A DNA stretch of 64,000 bases from Cellulosimicrobium funkei (GCF_004519295.1 NZ_SOZH01000012.1:1-64000); one strand, 5' to 3'. Positions 1-8,665 are shown, numbered from the stretch's first letter. Translations and numbers: made by a program. Notes: generated from the letters alone by a model not told the origin.

Positions 1-300
1 CCGACCCGGAGGGTTGCGAGGCTGCGCCTCGCAGGGGCTCGGGCGTGCCGGCAAGCCGGCCCGCTGTTCTCGCGGAGGGCCCGGCGCTGCGCGCCGGGCG
101 GGGTGGCTCGGCTCCGACCGGCCCGGAACTCGCTCTTGCCGGGCTGCTCGATCAGGTCGCGGCTCTTCGGTTTGTGGTGCTCGGTTGGCGAGCTCGCTTC
201 GCTTTCGCGGTGAGGCTGGCCGTGCCGGGGTCTTGGGGGCCTGGCTGCGCTGTTATCTAGCCGTTATCTAAATCCGCCCCTCAGTGTGGGCGATTGTGGA
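1..300. other. Gene-free, palindrome-dense left end
   Basis: No convincing gene lies here. Three strong hairpins follow each other: stems 15-22/26-33 with a TGC loop, 47-52/55-60, and 79-87/91-99 with a TGC loop. Weaker palindromes continue to about position 200. Two copies of GTTATCTA sit at 252-259 and 263-270, 11 bp apart, just before the first promoter. Serial hairpins with 3-nt loops are typical of terminal-protein-capped Streptomyces telomeres, but position 1 may simply be an arbitrary cut. Confidence 0.5.
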
Positions 301-326
301 TAGAGTGTGGAATGTCAGCAAATGAG
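301..326 (+). promoter_or_regulatory. Box A site 1: -10 TAGAGT plus operator-like TGTCAGCAAATGAG
   Basis: TAGAGT (301-306) is followed after 6 nt by TGTCAGCAAATGAG (313-326), a variant of the box A repeat found seven more times in the window. The box would cover the transcription start. The next gene starts at 351 behind a GGGAGG ribosome site. Confidence 0.55.
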
Positions 327-350
327 CATCCCGTCAACATGGGAGGGGCC

Positions 351-722
351 ATGGGCCAGAGCAACGTTCTTCCGGAGACCCAGCGCAGGCTGCGCGGGCA
401 CAACTTCTATCCGCCGAAGGCGCAGCGCGCCGCCGTCCCCGCACTCGGAGCCTCTGCCGGTGAGGCGCTCGAGGAGAAGGTGGTGCACCTGCACTACTTC
501 CTCGGGTCGGCCGACTGGTTCATCGTCGAGGTCGACTGGACGACCGGGGAGGGATGGGGATTTGCCGATCTCGGGCTCGGGCACGGCGAGTGGGGGTACA
601 TCGCGCTCACGGAGCTCGAGGAGCTCAGGACGACCCGCGGGCTCCCCCAGGTCGTCGAGCGTGAGCTGGACTGGGAGCCGGTGCCCTTCGGGCAGACGCG
701 TGCCGCGAGGGCCGCTCGGTGA
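351..722 (+). CDS. DUF2958-like protein
   Basis: A protein of 123 residues. Its core (HYFLGSADWFIVEVDW, then FADLGLGHGEWGYIALTELEEL and a final ERELDWEP-type segment) follows the order seen in the DUF2958 family, small plasmid and phage-associated proteins of unknown function. I chose ATG 351 because GGGAGG lies 5 nt upstream; in-frame starts further up would run through the box A operator. It is the first gene after the palindromic left end and is probably controlled by box A. The family match rests on recalled motif order, not on an alignment. Confidence 0.6.
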   Translation: MGQSNVLPETQRRLRGHNFYPPKAQRAAVPALGASAGEALEEKVVHLHYFLGSADWFIVEVDWTTGEGWGFADLGLGHGEWGYIALTELEELRTTRGLPQVVERELDWEPVPFGQTRAARAAR

Positions 723-982
723 GTGGCCGGGCCGCACGGGTGCTCGTGGCGGGGCGGATCCTCGCCGCGGGGCTCGGGTCGGCGGGCTACTCCGCTCGGT
801 TCGCGCACCCGCTCACCGGCGCATGCGTCACGGTTCACGGCAGCGACATGGGCCGGCTGAACGAGGAGATCCGCGCCGTGATCGATCCGGCACAGCGTCC
901 GAGCGCTGGCCGTTGGCCACAGGGCCGCTATGACACCTCGACGAGGTCGCCCTCGACCTTGACCCAGAGGCCAGGGGCGTAG
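719..982 (+). CDS. Small hypothetical protein
   Basis: Possible 87-residue protein starting with a GTG that overlaps the stop of the DUF2958-like gene (GTGA), a coupling style common in this window. The N-terminal third is Ala/Gly-rich and mildly hydrophobic. Its 3' end overlaps the convergent minus-strand gene by about 55 bp, so the true end or its reality is uncertain. No family recognised. Confidence 0.3.
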   Translation: MSGRAARVLVAGRILAAGLGSAGYSARFAHPLTGACVTVHGSDMGRLNEEIRAVIDPAQRPSAGRWPQGRYDTSTRSPSTLTQRPGA

Positions 983-1233
983 GTCACGAGAAGGGTGGTG
1001 ACGTCATCGGAGCCCGGGACGGAACGCGTCTCCCAGACGCTGAGCGCGCCGTTCTCGTTGATGCTCGCGGCGTACCGGTGGGTGCACCCGTTCCCGGTCT
1101 TCCACGTCAGGTACGTGTCGCTGCTTCCGTCGAGCTGGTGCACGCGCGGAGGGCGGGAGCCGCTCAGGATGAGTGCGTCGGCTCCGTAGAGCGGCTCGAG
1201 GCGCACACCGTAGAACACCCGGTCGGCGGTCAT
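928..1233 (-). CDS. Small hypothetical protein
   Basis: A 101-residue protein with ATG 1233 preceded by GGAGG about 9 nt upstream. It has no signal peptide or membrane segment. Alternating beta-like stretches (LYGADALILSGSR, GNGCTHRYAASINENGALSVWET) suggest a small beta-rich fold. It lies beyond the terminator hairpin of the Tpg-like gene, so it is transcribed separately. Function unknown. Confidence 0.55.
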   Translation of the reverse strand: MTADRVFYGVRLEPLYGADALILSGSRPPRVHQLDGSSDTYLTWKTGNGCTHRYAASINENGALSVWETRSVPGSDDVTTLLVTYAPGLWVKVEGDLVEVS

Positions 1234-1253
1234 CGCCCATCACCTCCAATGGC

Positions 1254-1292
1254 AGCGGGGCCCGGCTCGAGCGTATCGAGCCGGGCCCCGCT
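1254..1292 (-). terminator. Strong hairpin terminator
   Basis: Perfect 17-bp stem (1254-1270 with 1276-1292) and a 5-nt loop, just downstream of the stop at 1316. It probably ends the replicase/Tpg-like operon. No U-tract follows, as is usual in GC-rich actinobacteria. Confidence 0.75.
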
Positions 1293-1315
1293 GTCCGATG
1301 TAGGAGCTCTCGTGG

Positions 1316-1933
1316 TCACCTGCCGTGGAGACCGGTCACGTCGATGCTGTCGATCCGTCCGAACTCCCAGCGGTCGACGCCGTAGATCTCATCGACGTTC
1401 TTGGTCAGCCACCCCATGGCGCCCTTCTCCCCGCCCTGGACATAGGCGTTCAGGAAGCCCTGCGTGAGCTCGGGGCTGTCGAGGTCGAACGGGACGTGCC
1501 GGACCCGGGCGTAGCTCGGGTCGAGCTCCAGGCCCTGGTACCCGGTGACGCCGACCCGGAACCCGCCCGACGGAAGGCCTCTGGCGGCTGCGACCTGGGC
1601 TAGGGCGCGCGCTCGGCCCGTCTTCGTGGTCGCGGCCTGGCGCGCCTTCGTGGTGAGCTTCTGCACGGTCGCCGGCTTCGGGCGCTGGTGCTGGCGGGTG
1701 GAGGGTGCGAGCCAGCGCTGGACCGTGCGCTGAGAGACCCCCAGGCCCTTCGCGGCGGCCGCTGTGTCGGGCTTGCTCGGGTCACGTCGCGACGCACCGA
1801 ACGCTGCCAGCAGCATGCCCCGCATGTTCGAGCCCGCCCCGCTGACGTCGGCACCGCGGCGCCCCGTCAGCGCCTGGAAGAGGCGCCCGCGGGTATCGCC
1901 CCAGTCGGTCGACATCTCGTCATCGGTGGGCAC
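1316..1933 (-). CDS. HTH protein resembling telomere terminal protein Tpg
   Basis: A 205-residue basic protein with a helix-turn-helix at about 57-77 (AAAAKGLGVSQRTVQRWLA), a Lys/Arg-rich middle, and a C-terminal part (YARVRHVPFDLDSPEL, then a repeated acidic/aromatic tail ending IDSIDVTGLHGR). HTH, basic linker and a C-terminal domain in that order recall the Streptomyces Tpg terminal proteins, which are bound covalently to the 5' ends of linear replicons. The GTG start at 1933 has AGGAGG 6 nt upstream. It lies only 36 bp behind the giant replicase on the same strand, as tpg follows tap in Streptomyces. It could instead be an ordinary HTH regulator; the Tpg assignment is inference. Confidence 0.5.
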   Translation of the reverse strand: MPTDDEMSTDWGDTRGRLFQALTGRRGADVSGAGSNMRGMLLAAFGASRRDPSKPDTAAAAKGLGVSQRTVQRWLAPSTRQHQRPKPATVQKLTTKARQAATTKTGRARALAQVAAARGLPSGGFRVGVTGYQGLELDPSYARVRHVPFDLDSPELTQGFLNAYVQGGEKGAMGWLTKNVDEIYGVDRWEFGRIDSIDVTGLHGR

Positions 1934-1969
1934 AGGGCACCTCCTGCTGCGTCGTCACGGTCGTCGTCA

Positions 1970-4900
1970 TCACTCGGCTCCCGGCTCCGGGGCTCCGGTG
2001 ATGAGCCGCTTGGCGTCGCGGTGCCAGATCGCTCCGTGCTCTTCGAGGAACGGCAGCTGGTCCTGCAGGGTGCCGGTTCCCTCGTGCTTGAACTGCCCGA
2101 GGCCGCGGCCGTACTTCACGGGCCGCGCGAGCAGCTGGCCGGGCCAGGCCTTCTCCGCGTCCGGTTCGTCGGAGGCGTAGACGACGGTGTCGGTCTGCAC
2201 CGCGAGCGGCCACTGGCCCGTCTCGTTCCCGATGCGAACCACCGCGCGCAGGAGGTTTGTCCGCGCCTTCGCCACGATCATGTGTCGTCGCTGCGGTGCG
2301 TAGATCGCCTTGTCCTCCACGTGGTGCGAGGTCAGCATGCCGATCGACTGGGTGTAGGTCTCCTTGATCATCGAGCGCACGACCGCGAGGTCGGGGTCGC
2401 CCGGCACGTCGGCCGCCGTGCGCGCATCACGCATCCTGGCGTACCAGGGGTCCAGGATCCGCGCGTGCTGCGGCCAGACGACCGCCTCGAGGATCTCCGG
2501 CTCGTACTCCAGCTCGTGGGCGTAGGCGAGAGCGGGCGTGGTGACCCAGTCCACCTCGCGCTTGCGCAGCTTGAACAGCGGGTGCGGGTGACGCCAGTCC
2601 CCCGCCTCCGGCATCCGGATCTTCCAGTAGCCCGGCAGGGAGGCGTCGAACTCACGCCCCTCGGGGAAGGCCTCGAACTCCCCCACCGGCAGCTCTAGGC
2701 CAGCGACTCCGGCGAGGTAGCTACCACCACGGTCGTAGGCGTGGACGTACGTCATCCCCGACTCCTCCGTGCTCGGCGGCCGGCACCAGTTCAGGTCCGG
2801 GTCCCCGATCCGGCGCGCGACGTCGGGAACCGTCGTGCGAGCGAACTCCTCGGCCCGACCTCGCCGCAGGTGCGCCATGAGGTCGAGGCCCGTCGCGTGC
2901 GGGCTCAGGTGCCAGCCGGCGCCGGTCAGCCGGGAGTACTCCCCAAGCCGGCGCGCGACCTGCGCGGCGGAGGCGTCACCACTCAGCAGCGTCGCGCCGA
3001 GCAGCGGCATGAAGGTGACCAGCACCGAGTCCTGCTCCGGGCGGTAGAGCTTGGTCCACAGCTGCACCTCAGGCTCGCTGCCCTCCGGGTGCGGCGTCAC
3101 CCACCCGGCCGCGAGCGCCTCGGTGATCGCGGGGTGGGCTCGGTGGGCTTCACCGAAAGCGCTGTTGCGCTTGCTCACGTCGGCGTTGAGCGCGACGTCC
3201 GGGTCGATGCCGAGCGCGCGTGCGAGGCGCTCGGTCGCGACGACGACGCCCGGGTCGCGGCGGCCGCGCCACCCGTCGCTGCCGGGGACCACCTGGGTGC
3301 CGAGGCGGAGGTCGTAGGCGAGCTGGGCGAGGTCGCCGAGGTGCTCGATCGTCGGGGCAGGCTGGGTGGTTCCGTCGGGGAGGTAGAGCACGTCGACGTC
3401 GACGACCGCTGCCGCGTGGGTCAGCGGTGCTGTGGCCGAGGCGGGGCGGTGGGTGCGTGTGGTCTGGGGCTTGGTCTGGGCGGTGGGCGGCTCGACAGGC
3501 AGGCTCGACGCGGGCGGCGTCGACGGCGAGGAGACGGGCTCAGGGGTGGACGTCGACGTGGGATCGGTCGTGGCCTGGTGACGGGCGACCGTTGCCTCGA
3601 GGAGCTCGGGATCGGAGCACAGGAGCTGCCAGCACGTCACGTGCAGCGGCTGTCCGTCCGCGGAGCGGGGCGTGGGCCCGTCACAGACGTAGCACGGCGC
3701 GGGGGCCGGGAGCTCGACCCAGTACGAGCGCCAGCACTGATCGTGGACGTGGTCACCGCCGATCGCGGTGTGGGCGGGCTGCCGGCAGAGGAAGCACCGT
3801 CCCGGGGCGGCGGTGGGCTCGACACCGACCAGGACGTCGACGGTGGGGGGTGTGGCGGAACGCATCTCGGCCTCCTCGTCGTGGGGAGCCTCCTGGGGTG
3901 CTGCGGCCTCCGCGAGGGTGGGCTGCGCATGCTCGGCAGGGGCGGGGTCGGCCTGCTGGCCGTGGTCGTCGGTGGTGGGCGGCGCGGTCGGCTCGTCGTC
4001 GGGCGCGGGAGGCAGCGGTGCGGGAGGCAGGACGGTGCCCTCGTCTGGGCCGTCGCCGAGAAGCGTGGACAGGCGAAGGACGGTCATGGGGCGCTCGGAG
4101 CTGCGGCTGGCGTCGGTGGCGTGAGTCTCGCAGTAGATCTTGCGCTTCATGGTGTAGCGCCAGCGGCCCCCGATCTTGCCGTGCTTGTCCCACTGGGCCT
4201 TGAGGACGTCGACCTCGTGCAGCGCGCGGCGCACGGTGGCGACGTCCATCGAGAACGGCTCGGAGAGCCCGCCGGCGGCCGCCTTGACGAAGGCTTCGAG
4301 CGCGGTGGACTCGAGCACGAGCTCGTCCGCCTCGGTGTTCACGTAGCCGATGAACCGGCCGCTCGACTCGACGCGGAACTTCGGGGGGTCTCCCTGGAAC
4401 CCGGGACCGAGATTGACCCGGCGCCAGCCGAGACGGATCGCGAGGCCGTCGTCCTCGGGCGCGTCACCGCTGCGGATGTCGACGACGTGCCCGACACCCA
4501 TGCGCAGCCCGGACGCGATGAGCTCGCGCAGACGTGCGCCAGCGTTCGTCGGGCTGTCCGGATCCTGCGCGGCGTCCAGCGCGCTGAACAGGCCCTCGTG
4601 CACCTGCTCGAGGACCTTGGTGACCTCCTCGCGGCGCAGCGCGCCGATCTCCTCCAGGAACGTCGTCATGACGGTCCAGCCGCCCCACAGGTTCGCCGCG
4701 GCGTCGGCCTCCTCCGGCGTGCGGCCCGCCGCGCGCACGGTCTCGGCGTACCGGGCGCTGGCCTCGTGCACGATCTGACGTGCTCGCGGAAGGTCGCGAG
4801 CGGCCCAGGACAGCATCGACGACGTCAGGGTGGCGCGGGCGATGCGTGACGGTGCGCGGTCGAGGTCGAGGATGGCCTGGAGCTCGAGCTCGTGACGCTG

Positions 4901-7510
4901 CAGCGGGACGATGAGCGCGCGGCGGGCGTTGGCGCCGAACTTCGGCATGAGCTCGGAGGAGAACAGCACGGTGGCGTGCGGGATGGGTGCCTCGCGCAGG
5001 TCGGCGCCGGTGCGCTCAGAGCGGGTGCGCTCGGACTGGTTGAACATCATCTGCAGCATCGCGCCGAGCTTGGCCTGCGCGGCGGAGCTGTTCCCGCCCG
5101 GGGTGACGTCGTCGAACAGTGCCATCGCGTCGCGGGCCTGGTTGGCGATGATCGCCGTGGCGATCGCGGTCGCGCCCTGCTCGGTCATGGAGACGGTCGG
5201 ACGGGTGCGGTCCCAGGCGGACCCGTAGTGGTGCATCGCCAGGGCGCACAGACCGGTCTTCATCGATCCCGGGGACCCGACGACCACGACGGAGTACGGG
5301 TTGCGACGGATCGGGGCGACGAAGGCGTGCCCGCACAGCACAGCGCCGATCCGGGGCGCGAAGCGGGTCATGAACGCCGGGCCGGAGTGCTCGAGGAAGA
5401 ACTCGCGGAGCTCGCTCGCGTCAGTGCTTGGCTGCGGCAGCGCGTAGCGCTTCAGCGCGCCCTGGAGGAGCTGGTGGCCGGGGTGCACGCCGTCGGAGCC
5501 GATCAGGCCGGTGTAGTTCACGTAGACCCAGCCGAGGTCGGGGTCGCGGCGCCAGCCAGTGCCGCGGTACTGCACGACGTCCCGCGAGTCCTGGCTGACG
5601 GCGCGCACCGCCTCCAGGACGCGCTGCTTCGCCGACTTCGTGTGCCCGTACTCCAGGCCGGGGACGTGGATGTTGTCGAGGAAGTCACCCGACATCGCGC
5701 GGTCGGCCTCGACCCGGAAGCGGACGCGCTCGCCGCTGGCGGGGTCGGTGTAGGAGAACAGGTAGTGGGAGACCTTGCGCTCGTTGGCGATCGGGCTCGC
5801 GGCGACCTCGACATGCTGGCCGGCCAGGACCTGGTGGATCTCGTCCTCGATGTCGGAGGTGTCGTCGACGTACTCGCGCCCGTCGAGGTGCAGGTCGATG
5901 CCGATGACCTGCGGGAACCTCAGATGACCGCCGGCGGACTTCTTGACCTCGCTGAGCACGACCCGCCCGTCCTCCTCGCGAGCGACGTAGCGGTACTCCT
6001 TGCGCTCGGTGACGGCGCGCATCGGGCGAGCACCACCGCCGTTGCCGCCGCCGCTGCTGCCGCCGGCACCGGGGAAGTCGAGGATCTGCGCGCTAGGAGC
6101 GTCGTCACGCTCCGGGGCGGTACCGGCTTCGCCCGCGGGGATGGCGCCCGCCGTCGCAGACACGCTCGCGCCATCCTGGGAGCGCAGCGCCGAGCGGGCT
6201 GCGCTCAGGCGCTCGTCGAAGTCCGAGGGCAGCGGACGCTCGAGCGTGTCATGGGCGGAGCGCACGAGGATCGCGGCCTGCTCCACGATGCGCTCGGCGA
6301 GCCGGTGCGCCTCCTCGACGCTCTCAGCGCCGTTGGCGCGCGCTGCCGATGCGACGAGATCCGCCGCGTCGACGAGCGACTCCCAGCGCAGCTCCGTCTC
6401 CACGACCCAGCGCTCGGCCAGCCGACGGGCCTCGTCGGCAGCCTTCGGCGCCGACGTCGAGCGGGTGCTGGCCTCGGCCAGGTGGAACTCGATCTCGTCC
6501 TGGGCGACGGTGAGCTTGTCGAGGACCTCCTCGAGCTTCGCGAGAGCCTTGCGAACACGCAGCTCGTCGACGTCGATCGCGACGAGGTCGTCGACGCCGA
6601 GACCCGCCTCCACGTGATCGGTGAAGTCCGCCTTGGCCGAGGTGATCGCTGGCACCCAGGTGAGGACACGAGCCCCGGCAGCGGCGATGACCTCATGGGC
6701 CGTGAGGCCCCGCTCCCACCCGGTGGCGTCGCAGTCGAGGACGACGTTCACAACGGCGCCGGCGAACAGCGGAGCGAGCGCGTCGGAGAACGAGCCACCC
6801 CCGCCGGTGTTCGTCGTCGCGACCAGACCCAGCGACTCCGCGGTGTGGACGTCCTTCTCACCCTCGAGCAGCCACACCTCCTCGCCGGCCGCGAGCGCCG
6901 CGACGAGCTCGGGCATGCGGTAGAGGACGGGTACGAAACCCTCAGGCTTCTTCCCGTGCATGTGCCCGTCGGGCCAGGCGTAGGCCTGCGGGAAGTTCTT
7001 CGCGCCGCACACGCGGCACTGCTGGCGAACAACCTCCTGGACGATCGTCCCGTCGACGTCGGTGTACGGGTACCGGTCGACCTCGACGAACTCGTGAGCG
7101 TGGTCGAGCGCCGGGGCGGTGCGGCGCTTGGGCAGGGGGCCCAGCTTGCCGCGACGCTTGCCGGCCTGACGGGACTTCACCGATCGGCCGACGCGGGGCG
7201 CGTCGAGGGGCCGCTCTGGCGGCGGGTTGTCGTACAGGTCGACCAGGCCGAGGCCGAGCGCCGCGGCGATCTCCTCGGTCGTGGCGTCGCAGCCATGGCA
7301 GTTGAGCAGGACGAGACCGTTGCCGTTGCGGGGCTTCCAGTCAACGCTCAGCGAGCCGGTCTTCTCCGCGTGCACGGGGCACAGGGCCATGAAGTGCCGC
7401 TTGCGGCCGGTGGGCTGGAACCCGCCGTCGGAGAGGGCGTTGAAGACGCGGTCGAGGGACGACATCGGGCCCCAGCCGCCGGCGACGGTGAGCGCGCTCA
7501 AGCGGCCCAC
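1970..7510 (-). CDS. Giant primase-helicase protein with polymerase-like C-terminus (plasmid replicase)
   Basis: A protein of 1,846 residues. Visible in order: a DnaG-type zinc finger (C44, H47, C71, C74); a second CxxC (165-168); a Toprim motif (LEGEKD at 215-220, then LDCDATG with D259 and D261); a charged helical region; a RecA/AAA helicase core (GSPGSMKT Walker A near 745, ALFDDV Walker B near 795); a Pro/Thr-rich linker with two CxxC...HxxC zinc knuckles near 1240-1300; and a C-terminal ~450 residues carrying YDRGGSY (near 1590), KARTNLL (near 1749), QTDTVVY (near 1772) and GQFKHEG. The last four fit motifs A, B and C and a downstream motif of family-B-like polymerases. It should prime, unwind and perhaps copy the plasmid. 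Start is GTG 7510; ATG 7465 is an alternative. It is co-transcribed with the Tpg-like gene. Confidence 0.75.
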   Translation of the reverse strand: MGRLSALTVAGGWGPMSSLDRVFNALSDGGFQPTGRKRHFMALCPVHAEKTGSLSVDWKPRNGNGLVLLNCHGCDATTEEIAAALGLGLVDLYDNPPPERPLDAPRVGRSVKSRQAGKRRGKLGPLPKRRTAPALDHAHEFVEVDRYPYTDVDGTIVQEVVRQQCRVCGAKNFPQAYAWPDGHMHGKKPEGFVPVLYRMPELVAALAAGEEVWLLEGEKDVHTAESLGLVATTNTGGGGSFSDALAPLFAGAVVNVVLDCDATGWERGLTAHEVIAAAGARVLTWVPAITSAKADFTDHVEAGLGVDDLVAIDVDELRVRKALAKLEEVLDKLTVAQDEIEFHLAEASTRSTSAPKAADEARRLAERWVVETELRWESLVDAADLVASAARANGAESVEEAHRLAERIVEQAAILVRSAHDTLERPLPSDFDERLSAARSALRSQDGASVSATAGAIPAGEAGTAPERDDAPSAQILDFPGAGGSSGGGNGGGARPMRAVTERKEYRYVAREEDGRVVLSEVKKSAGGHLRFPQVIGIDLHLDGREYVDDTSDIEDEIHQVLAGQHVEVAASPIANERKVSHYLFSYTDPASGERVRFRVEADRAMSGDFLDNIHVPGLEYGHTKSAKQRVLEAVRAVSQDSRDVVQYRGTGWRRDPDLGWVYVNYTGLIGSDGVHPGHQLLQGALKRYALPQPSTDASELREFFLEHSGPAFMTRFAPRIGAVLCGHAFVAPIRRNPYSVVVVGSPGSMKTGLCALAMHHYGSAWDRTRPTVSMTEQGATAIATAIIANQARDAMALFDDVTPGGNSSAAQAKLGAMLQMMFNQSERTRSERTGADLREAPIPHATVLFSSELMPKFGANARRALIVPLQRHELELQAILDLDRAPSRIARATLTSSMLSWAARDLPRARQIVHEASARYAETVRAAGRTPEEADAAANLWGGWTVMTTFLEEIGALRREEVTKVLEQVHEGLFSALDAAQDPDSPTNAGARLRELIASGLRMGVGHVVDIRSGDAPEDDGLAIRLGWRRVNLGPGFQGDPPKFRVESSGRFIGYVNTEADELVLESTALEAFVKAAAGGLSEPFSMDVATVRRALHEVDVLKAQWDKHGKIGGRWRYTMKRKIYCETHATDASRSSERPMTVLRLSTLLGDGPDEGTVLPPAPLPPAPDDEPTAPPTTDDHGQQADPAPAEHAQPTLAEAAAPQEAPHDEEAEMRSATPPTVDVLVGVEPTAAPGRCFLCRQPAHTAIGGDHVHDQCWRSYWVELPAPAPCYVCDGPTPRSADGQPLHVTCWQLLCSDPELLEATVARHQATTDPTSTSTPEPVSSPSTPPASSLPVEPPTAQTKPQTTRTHRPASATAPLTHAAAVVDVDVLYLPDGTTQPAPTIEHLGDLAQLAYDLRLGTQVVPGSDGWRGRRDPGVVVATERLARALGIDPDVALNADVSKRNSAFGEAHRAHPAITEALAAGWVTPHPEGSEPEVQLWTKLYRPEQDSVLVTFMPLLGATLLSGDASAAQVARRLGEYSRLTGAGWHLSPHATGLDLMAHLRRGRAEEFARTTVPDVARRIGDPDLNWCRPPSTEESGMTYVHAYDRGGSYLAGVAGLELPVGEFEAFPEGREFDASLPGYWKIRMPEAGDWRHPHPLFKLRKREVDWVTTPALAYAHELEYEPEILEAVVWPQHARILDPWYARMRDARTAADVPGDPDLAVVRSMIKETYTQSIGMLTSHHVEDKAIYAPQRRHMIVAKARTNLLRAVVRIGNETGQWPLAVQTDTVVYASDEPDAEKAWPGQLLARPVKYGRGLGQFKHEGTGTLQDQLPFLEEHGAIWHRDAKRLITGAPEPGAE

Positions 7511-7762
7511 CTCCGCTTCGGGAGGCCGGAGCCGTTGTTGTCCTGTTCACACAGGGTTGTTGCTGTTCGCCACGCCGATGCGTGCGTCAGCGCACCCGTG
7601 TGCGGGTCGCGCGTTACGATAGGGAGCACAACAGCCCCCAGGGGGTACGCGAAACCCGGGCCTCGGCCCTGGTCTTCAAGGATCCTCCTGTTCGGTAACA
7701 CCTTCGAGAAGCGCCCCACCGCCGCCAAGCAATCGGGGCGCTTCTCACTGTCCGGGGCTAGA
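7511..7762. other. Intergenic region with terminator hairpin and possible small transcript
   Basis: No gene seen. A perfect 12-bp inverted repeat (GAGAAGCGCCCC 7706-7717 with GGGGCGCTTCTC 7735-7746) lies just past the stop at 7763 and should terminate the minus-strand RHH gene. On the plus strand a TACGAT -10 (near 7615) could start a ~130-nt RNA ending in the same hairpin and running opposite to the replicase leader. Confidence 0.5.
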
Positions 7763-8020
7763 TCACGCCCCCACAGCCAGCTCGTCGAACTGGCCTTGAA
7801 CGATTCGTGGCTCGTGGCCCGAAGCTGGTCCTGGAGGCCGGGCCCACGCCGGCTCCGGCAGCCCGTGGTCAGCAGCCAAGCGCGCGACGATGTAGGCGTT
7901 GACGTCCAGTCCCGCCGCGCGCGCCTGCTCCTCGTAGACGGCCCAGTGCTCTTCGGGCGTGCGCAACGTGTGCTGCACCCGCTTCCCGCGGCCCTTCGGG
8001 CCTCGCTTTCCACCAGCCAT
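7763..8020 (-). CDS. Small RHH-type DNA-binding protein
   Basis: An 85-residue protein with a very basic N-terminus (MAGGKRGPKGRGKR), then HTLRTPEEHWAVYEEQARAAG and LDVNAYIVARLAADHGL, a beta-helix-helix arrangement typical of ribbon-helix-helix plasmid proteins (copy control, partition or mobilisation accessory proteins). A box B promoter (8130-8158) lies 109 bp upstream, a longer leader than at the other box B sites, and the iteron-like array lies beyond it. Its position between replicase and iterons suggests a replication or transfer accessory role, but this is inference. Confidence 0.6.
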   Translation of the reverse strand: MAGGKRGPKGRGKRVQHTLRTPEEHWAVYEEQARAAGLDVNAYIVARLAADHGLPEPAWARPPGPASGHEPRIVQGQFDELAVGA

Positions 8021-8129
8021 GCGACATGTATAGCGGAATCCGGATTCACAGTTTCGGAGGCGAGGGTGCGCGGCGTGTCGTCACAGCTCGACGCCACCTC
8101 GGCGGCCACCAGGATCCCCATGCCCACTA

Positions 8130-8158
8130 CAACGGGTCGGACGGGCGGTCGTGTGACA
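8130..8158 (-). promoter_or_regulatory. Box B site 1 (TGTCACACG-N14-CCGTTG)
   Basis: Read on the minus strand, the element has the exact 9-14-6 architecture of the other five box B sites. It faces the RHH gene, whose start is 109 nt away. The leader between them holds GAATCCGGATTC, a perfect palindrome, and a TATACAT that could be a second, nearer -10. Confidence 0.6.
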
Positions 8159-8242
8159 CGTGCCGGTGGAGAAGTTTCTCGCAGGTCCTCGAGGTGCACC
8201 GAGCTCGTGATCCAGGGGCGTGCGGGCCCCGGTCGGGAGGGG

Positions 8243-8590
8243 GTGCCTTCCCACGTAGGCATCTAGATCGGGGAAGTGCGGGAGATCTGGGAAAGTGGGG
8301 ACATCCGCGCAGGTCAGAGCGTACAAATGTGCTCTCCCAGGCCTGGGAAGGCACGGTGCTCGCTGGGTGCCCGATGTGCGCGTTTTTGCAGGTCAGGCCG
8401 TCTTTTCGCCGCTCTCCCAGGAATCTGGGAGAGCGACCCTGGAAGCCGTGGGAAGACGCGAGAATCGGCCGTTGCCACGGTGTCGAGGGCGTGGGAAGAC
8501 GCTCAAACCGCGCGGCAAGACACCGAACGACCGTGGGAAGACGCATGATCGCTCGGCAAGACGCCCCGGATTCCTCGGCAAGACACTCGG
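8243..8590 (+). repeat. Iteron-like direct-repeat array (candidate replication origin)
   Basis: The core GGGAAGACGC or its variant GGCAAGACRC begins at 8450, 8493, 8514, 8535, 8555 and 8577, so successive copies are 43 (two units), 21, 21, 20 and 22 bp apart, about two helical turns. Looser copies occur at 8271, 8289 and 8345. GTGCCTTCCCA (8243-8253) and TGGGAAGGCAC (8344-8354) form an 11-bp inverted repeat. No believable gene overlaps. Phased repeats next to a replicase gene fit a plasmid oriV. Confidence 0.65.
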
Positions 8591-8665
8591 ACCCGTGGCC
8601 GTTCGGCTCGCCTCGGCACGGGGTACCCGGTGCGGCATACTGGTGCGACGGCGTCCTCGCGCGAG

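Noticed and set aside
2741-4849. 702-codon plus-strand frame opposite the replicase
   Set aside because: The minus-strand frame carries clear zinc-finger, Toprim and Walker motifs; the antisense frame is a GC-bias shadow.
7620-7745. Possible tRNA, because of the hairpin and GGTAACACC words
   Set aside because: No cloverleaf with a T-loop GGTTCRA and no acceptor pairing could be built.
4892-8266. 1,124-codon plus-strand frame
   Set aside because: Antisense to the replicase and runs through the terminator and intergenic palindrome; no domain recognised.
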